From an uncultured Prochlorococcus sp. (GTDB lineage: Bacteria > Cyanobacteriota > Cyanobacteriia > PCC-6307 > Cyanobiaceae), in the NCBI GenBank assembly GCA_902624105.1, contig CACNWH010000012.1, positions 1 to 35,175 on the forward strand: a DNA stretch of 35,175 nucleotides. Direction: 5' to 3'. Position numbers and translations under genes: made by a program. The notes under the pieces are model-generated. The model searched no databases, had not been told where the DNA came from, and worked only from the letters and a program-made list of their open reading frames with translations. Of this stretch, positions 35,165 to 35,175 are shown one piece after another. Positions within the stretch are counted from its first letter, which is position 1. Every line of letters starts with the position of its first letter.

Positions 35165-35175
35165 GAGTGAATCAA

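Overview
The window looks like chromosomal DNA of a marine picocyanobacterium, most probably Prochlorococcus of a high-light-adapted lineage. The evidence is very low GC (near 30% by eye), short intergenic gaps, many proteins under 100 residues, and a core of cyanobacterial genes: split ATP synthase operons, the plastid-type ribosomal protein PSRP-3/Ycf65, the short RNA polymerase omega subunit, and DUF1818, DUF2811, DUF3326 and DUF2214 proteins. No tRNA, rRNA, CRISPR array, transposase or phage gene was found.

Layout. 1-0.8 kb: the 3' end of atpG (F1 gamma) and a 58-residue protein. 0.8-6.4 kb: a DUF3326 gene converging on a tightly packed minus-strand operon (CorC-like membrane protein, GTPase, nadD, nadE) that includes the last two steps of NAD synthesis. 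6.5-8.6 kb: pepP, a 51-residue protein and PSRP-3. 8.6-12.8 kb: atpD-atpC (beta-epsilon) leftward and groES-groEL rightward, divergent from a 220-bp control region. That region carries a match to the cyanobacterial groE K-box and two GCTTAGC-centred palindromes. 12.8-16.9 kb: a groEL/secG terminator palindrome, gpmI-secG, a short Hsp70-like protein, and rpoZ-DUF1818 divergent from it. 17.3-19.2 kb: a pair of inverted DnaA-box-like 9-mers, DUF2811, an EVE-domain protein and a gene-poor stretch.

19.2-29 kb is the accessory-like part. It holds a VTT membrane protein, an LptF/G-type permease, a DMT-type transporter and many proteins of 28-76 residues, several of them single-pass membrane proteins not in any family I recognise. 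The most unusual element is at 25.36-25.95 kb: three tandem, diverged copies (about 215-225 nt period) of an apparent RNA element. Each has a long hairpin, a purine-rich linker and a near-invariant GATTT[C/G]CC segment, which in copies 2 and 3 is the loop of a second hairpin. Nearby are two small membrane proteins sharing a DDQDGG tail, and one member of a two-member protein family whose other copy is at 34 kb. 29-35 kb returns to ordinary genes: a YhiN-type flavoprotein, an orphan GAF sensor with a zinc-ribbon-like tail, DUF2214, murD and a short-chain dehydrogenase.

All assignments come from reading the sequence and from memory of protein families; no database search was run. Calls for proteins below about 60 residues are the least certain.
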